This document shows positions 61,714 to 64,000 of a DNA stretch of 64,000 nucleotides, one piece after another (positions within the stretch are counted from its first letter, which is position 1; each line of letters opens with the position of its first letter). A program made the translations under genes and the position numbers. The notes under the pieces were generated by a model. It was not told the origin of the DNA. It saw nothing but the letters and a program-made list of their open reading frames with translations, and made no database searches. Source of the DNA: Oceanobacillus_B kapialis (GTDB lineage: Bacteria; Bacillota; Bacilli; Bacillales; Amphibacillaceae). The stretch is from NCBI RefSeq assembly GCF_042685265.1, contig NZ_JBHUMX010000036.1, one strand, 5' to 3'.

Positions 61714-61743
61714 TGTTTTACCTCCTCTAGTTTTTCCGTGCAA

Positions 61744-61862
61744 AATTCGAAAACTTCGCTATCTTGTCATAATTTTATTATAAAATTGAAAGAAAGATAA
61801 GAAAAATATATAATTTTAATAAGTATCCATAGATTTTTTCAATGGCAGGGAGGTAGTTGTAG
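61744..61862. promoter_or_regulatory. Divergent promoter region of prpC and the LysR gene
   Basis: This 120-bp AT-rich gap must hold both promoters and the regulator site. A LysR-type T-N11-A box is possible around ATAATTTTATTATAAAAT, but no unambiguous match was found. Confidence 0.35.
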
Positions 61863-62732
61863 GTGAAATTTCAAGACTGGGAAATGCTAGCCGCCATGCA
61901 TGAAACAGAAAATATAACCCAAGCAGCAGAACGATTATTTCTCTCACAGCCAACCTTAACAACCCGTTTGAAGAAGATGGAGGATTATTACGGGGTGCAG
62001 TTAATTAACCGTAAGCAACGAGGGATCACCTTTACCCCAGAAGGCGAGCAACTGGCACAGCATGCAATAAAGATGTTATTTGAGCAGCGAAAAATTGAGG
62101 AAAAATTGCATAACATGAAAAATCAGGTGGCAGGGACACTTCGGGTTGGAGTTTCGAATTTTTTTGCGTTGAACAAAATGCCGAAGCTCCTTCGTCTGTT
62201 TAAACAAAGCTATCCGGATGTTGAGTTTCAAGTTGTAACTGGTTGGAGCAGTGACATGCATAAACTCATCTCCAATCATGATGTCCACATTAGCTTTATT
62301 AAAGGGGATTATATATGGAATGACTGTAAAGACCTGCTTTATAAAGAAGAGCTTTGCATTGCCTCCCCGTGGAAATTTAAAATGGAAGACCTCCCATCCA
62401 TGCCACGAATTGACTATTATACCGATGAGAAGATGCGAACAATTGTAGAAAATTGGTGGTACAGCCATTACAAAGAACAGCCAAACATTAATATTCAAGT
62501 GAGTCAGGTGGAAACGTGCAGGGAAATGATTATTAATGGACTGGGCTATGCGATCTTAGCTAACTTAGTCGTACGCCCACACCCTGAGCTTTTCATTAAA
62601 CCTCTTTTCCTGCCTAACGGAAACCCGATCACTCGTAATACATGGATGTACTATCATGAAGAAAACCTTGACCTTAACATCGTTAAAGCCTTTGTTGAAT
62701 TTATCCAAACCATTGATGTCAAAGTACTCTGA
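61863..62732 (+). CDS. LysR-family regulator of the methylcitrate operon
   Basis: The 289-residue regulator has an N-terminal winged HTH (QDWEMLAAMHETENITQAAERLFLSQPTLTTRLKKMEDYYGVQLINRKQRG, about residues 3-55) and a substrate-binding domain from about residue 90. It starts at GTG 61863 with GGGAGG upstream. It is divergent from prpC-prpD-prpB, the usual place for a LysR activator of the neighbouring operon. The ligand may be methylcitrate or propionyl-CoA; this is inference. Confidence 0.88.
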   Translation: MKFQDWEMLAAMHETENITQAAERLFLSQPTLTTRLKKMEDYYGVQLINRKQRGITFTPEGEQLAQHAIKMLFEQRKIEEKLHNMKNQVAGTLRVGVSNFFALNKMPKLLRLFKQSYPDVEFQVVTGWSSDMHKLISNHDVHISFIKGDYIWNDCKDLLYKEELCIASPWKFKMEDLPSMPRIDYYTDEKMRTIVENWWYSHYKEQPNINIQVSQVETCREMIINGLGYAILANLVVRPHPELFIKPLFLPNGNPITRNTWMYYHEENLDLNIVKAFVEFIQTIDVKVL

Positions 62733-62830
62733 AATCTCCTCTTCTATTATGTGTTTACTAGCGACAAAATCCGGTAACAGTACAGTAGAATCATAAAGGA
62801 TTCTTCAAAAAACCAATGGAGGTGGATGAG

Positions 62831-63004
62831 ATGGCTACTAAATTTAAAACAGGTGAAAACGCACCAGAGAGCGGTAAATACAAGGTTGATAGTCTAGTGA
62901 ACGGTGGATCAACAAACGATGAGGCGACCATTGACATCGAACAAGGAGAGCAATTCCCTCCTTCCCCTTCAAGTAATGATGCAGCATATTGGGTAAAAGC
63001 GTAA
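62831..63004 (+). CDS. YjzC-like small protein
   Basis: The 57-residue protein begins ATKFKTGENAPESGKYKVD, in the style of the YjzC family (FxxGExAPxxGxY), and ends with EQGEQFPPSPSSNDAAYWV. Such proteins may be spore or stress related; their function is unknown. The ATG at 62831 has GGAGGTG six bases upstream; the ATG at 62816 lies before that RBS and is rejected. A terminator follows. Confidence 0.75.
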   Translation: MATKFKTGENAPESGKYKVDSLVNGGSTNDEATIDIEQGEQFPPSPSSNDAAYWVKA

Positions 63005-63012
63005 CCTAATGG

Positions 63013-63051
63013 AAGATCCCCTCTTGAAATTTATTTCAGGAGGGGTTTTTG
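63013..63051 (+). terminator. Terminator of the YjzC-like gene
   Basis: The stem CCCCTCTTGAAA / TTTCAGGAGGGG with a short AT loop is followed by TTTTTG. Confidence 0.9.
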
Positions 63052-63174
63052 TATTCGTTAAAAAAGTCTATGAATTCTGCGTATGGATTTTAGAAGCACC
63101 TTCTTTTATTTTAAAAAGAAGAAAGAGGTATAATAACATTGTAAATAATTCAAGAAAAAAGTGGAGGTATTCTT

Positions 63175-63924
63175 ATGAGTAAAGTTGCAATCGTAACAGG
63201 TGGCGGTAGTGGACTAGGACAAGCTACAGCTGTTCGTCTAGCAGAAGAAGGAGTCAACGTTGCTGTCGTTGACGTAAGTGAAAAAGGCGGAAACGAAACC
63301 GTAGAAAAGGTTAAAAATGCTGGCGCTGATGCAATATTTATAAAAGCAGATGTCTCCAAAGCTGAAGAAGTAAAACAATATGTGGATAAGACCATTGAAA
63401 AGTTTGGCCAAATAGATTACTTCTTCAACAATGCAGGAATTTCTGGAAGTGGCGGCTTCATCTTAGACACGAAAATTGAGGAAATTGAACAAATCGTTGG
63501 AATCAACCTATTAGGTGCACTATACGGCGTGCGATATGTAGCAGATGTAATGCTGAAAAACGGTGGTGGGTCCATCGTTAATACTGCATCAAGTGCAGGG
63601 GTAATTGGACAGGATTCTGTTGTCACTTACTCCGCTACGAAGCATGGAATCGTTGGCTTAACCAAAAGTATGGTTGCAGAATATGCAAAAGACGGCTTAC
63701 GTGTAAATGCTATTGCACCTGGTCCAACTGAAACACCGATGGTTAAAGCTTTCTATGAAGCGAACCCGGAAATGAAAGAGAATGCAGAAAGCGGCATTCC
63801 TCAAAAACGTCTAGGTACACCAGAGGAAGTGGCAGAATTAGTAACCTTCCTACTGACTTCTAAAGCTGAATATATTAACGGCGAAGTAATTCGTATCGAC
63901 GGTGGATTTACGAATACGAAATAA
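63175..63924 (+). CDS. Short-chain dehydrogenase/reductase (FabG-like)
   Basis: The 249-residue SDR has the cofactor motif VTGGGSGLGQATAVRLA, the structural NNAG at about residue 88, the catalytic triad Ser-Tyr-Lys (NTASSAGVIGQDSVVTYSATKHG) and RVNAIAPGPTETPM. An Asp at the end of the second strand (VAVVDVS) suggests NAD+ preference. It resembles both FabG and glucose/steroid dehydrogenases; the substrate is unassigned. RBS GGAGG precedes the ATG at 63175. It is monocistronic. Confidence 0.9.
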   Translation: MSKVAIVTGGGSGLGQATAVRLAEEGVNVAVVDVSEKGGNETVEKVKNAGADAIFIKADVSKAEEVKQYVDKTIEKFGQIDYFFNNAGISGSGGFILDTKIEEIEQIVGINLLGALYGVRYVADVMLKNGGGSIVNTASSAGVIGQDSVVTYSATKHGIVGLTKSMVAEYAKDGLRVNAIAPGPTETPMVKAFYEANPEMKENAESGIPQKRLGTPEEVAELVTFLLTSKAEYINGEVIRIDGGFTNTK

Positions 63925-63932
63925 TGTGCCAT

Positions 63933-63972
63933 TAAAAAGCAGGCAACCTATTGGGATGCCTGCTTCTTTTAT
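63933..63972 (+). terminator. Terminator of the SDR gene
   Basis: The stem AAGCAGGCA / TGCCTGCTT with an 11-nt loop is followed by CTTTTATT. Confidence 0.85.
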
Positions 63973-64000
63973 TATTTTGGTCACATAACAACAATTAGTC

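Overview
The window is low-GC Firmicute DNA, most likely from a spore-forming, probably marine or halotolerant member of the Bacillaceae (Oceanobacillus/Virgibacillus-like). The grounds are strong GGAGG-type ribosome binding sites, frequent TTG/GTG starts, and Bacillus-type genes (YfkD-like, BrkB/YfkH-like, mreBH, YfmR-like ABC-F, a Spo0E-like phosphatase, a SipW-type signal peptidase). Regulation is also Bacillus-like: an FMN riboswitch, an Arg T-box and a possible SigI-type promoter. The genus is an inference. No tRNA, rRNA, prophage, IS element or CRISPR array was seen.

Layout. 0.1-6 kb: yfkD-like gene, OsmC protein, MFS transporter, amino-acid ABC permease plus binding lipoprotein without an ATPase, BrkB-like membrane protein, YtxH-like protein. 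6-9 kb: AGCS sodium/amino-acid symporter, HMCES-type DNA-crosslink protein, glutaminase. 10-12.5 kb: secreted CAP-domain protein and mreBH. 12.7-21.4 kb: amino-acid catabolism, with a lysine 6-dehydrogenase/aldehyde dehydrogenase pair divergent from kynU-kynB-kynA, then an SLC6-type transporter and a CoA-disulfide reductase. 21.8-29.2 kb: unknown protein, C45-type acyltransferase/hydrolase, large membrane protein, two paralogous CBO0543-type membrane proteins, ABC-F ATPase. 30-32.2 kb: FMN-riboswitch-controlled ribE-ribB-ribH lacking ribD and ribA. 32.3-36.4 kb: small housekeeping genes. 36.7-40.2 kb: five-gene operon of three secreted helical proteins, a SipW-type signal peptidase and a TasA-like substrate. 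41-50 kb: mixed genes (DCC protein, S66 peptidase, methyltransferases, DinB, quinone oxidoreductase, GNAT, Spo0E-like, PPP phosphatase with an SH3-like tail). 50-52.3 kb: argS with its T-box. 52.3-55.6 kb: ABC-2 exporter operon. 55.7-57.9 kb: lipoproteins, one frameshifted, and a phosphodiesterase. 58.2-62.7 kb: methylcitrate-cycle operon prpC-prpD-prpB with a divergent LysR regulator. The window ends with a YjzC-like peptide gene and an SDR oxidoreductase.

Two things stand out. First, at least five intergenic minisatellite arrays (9.26-10.08, 21.40-21.71, 29.33-29.96, 40.39-41.10 and 58.01-58.16 kb), plus one or two degenerate ones, all keep a strict 21-bp period. Four share the core GGTYGATKG on the same strand although they sit between unrelated genes. 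Second, the operon at 36.8-40.1 kb looks like an uncharacterised extracellular-matrix or fibre system: it pairs a SipW-type peptidase with a TasA-like protein but has three coiled-coil proteins where B. subtilis has tapA. It carries a well-formed promoter overlapped by GTTCT-type operator boxes and an 11-codon leader ORF coupled to its first gene.
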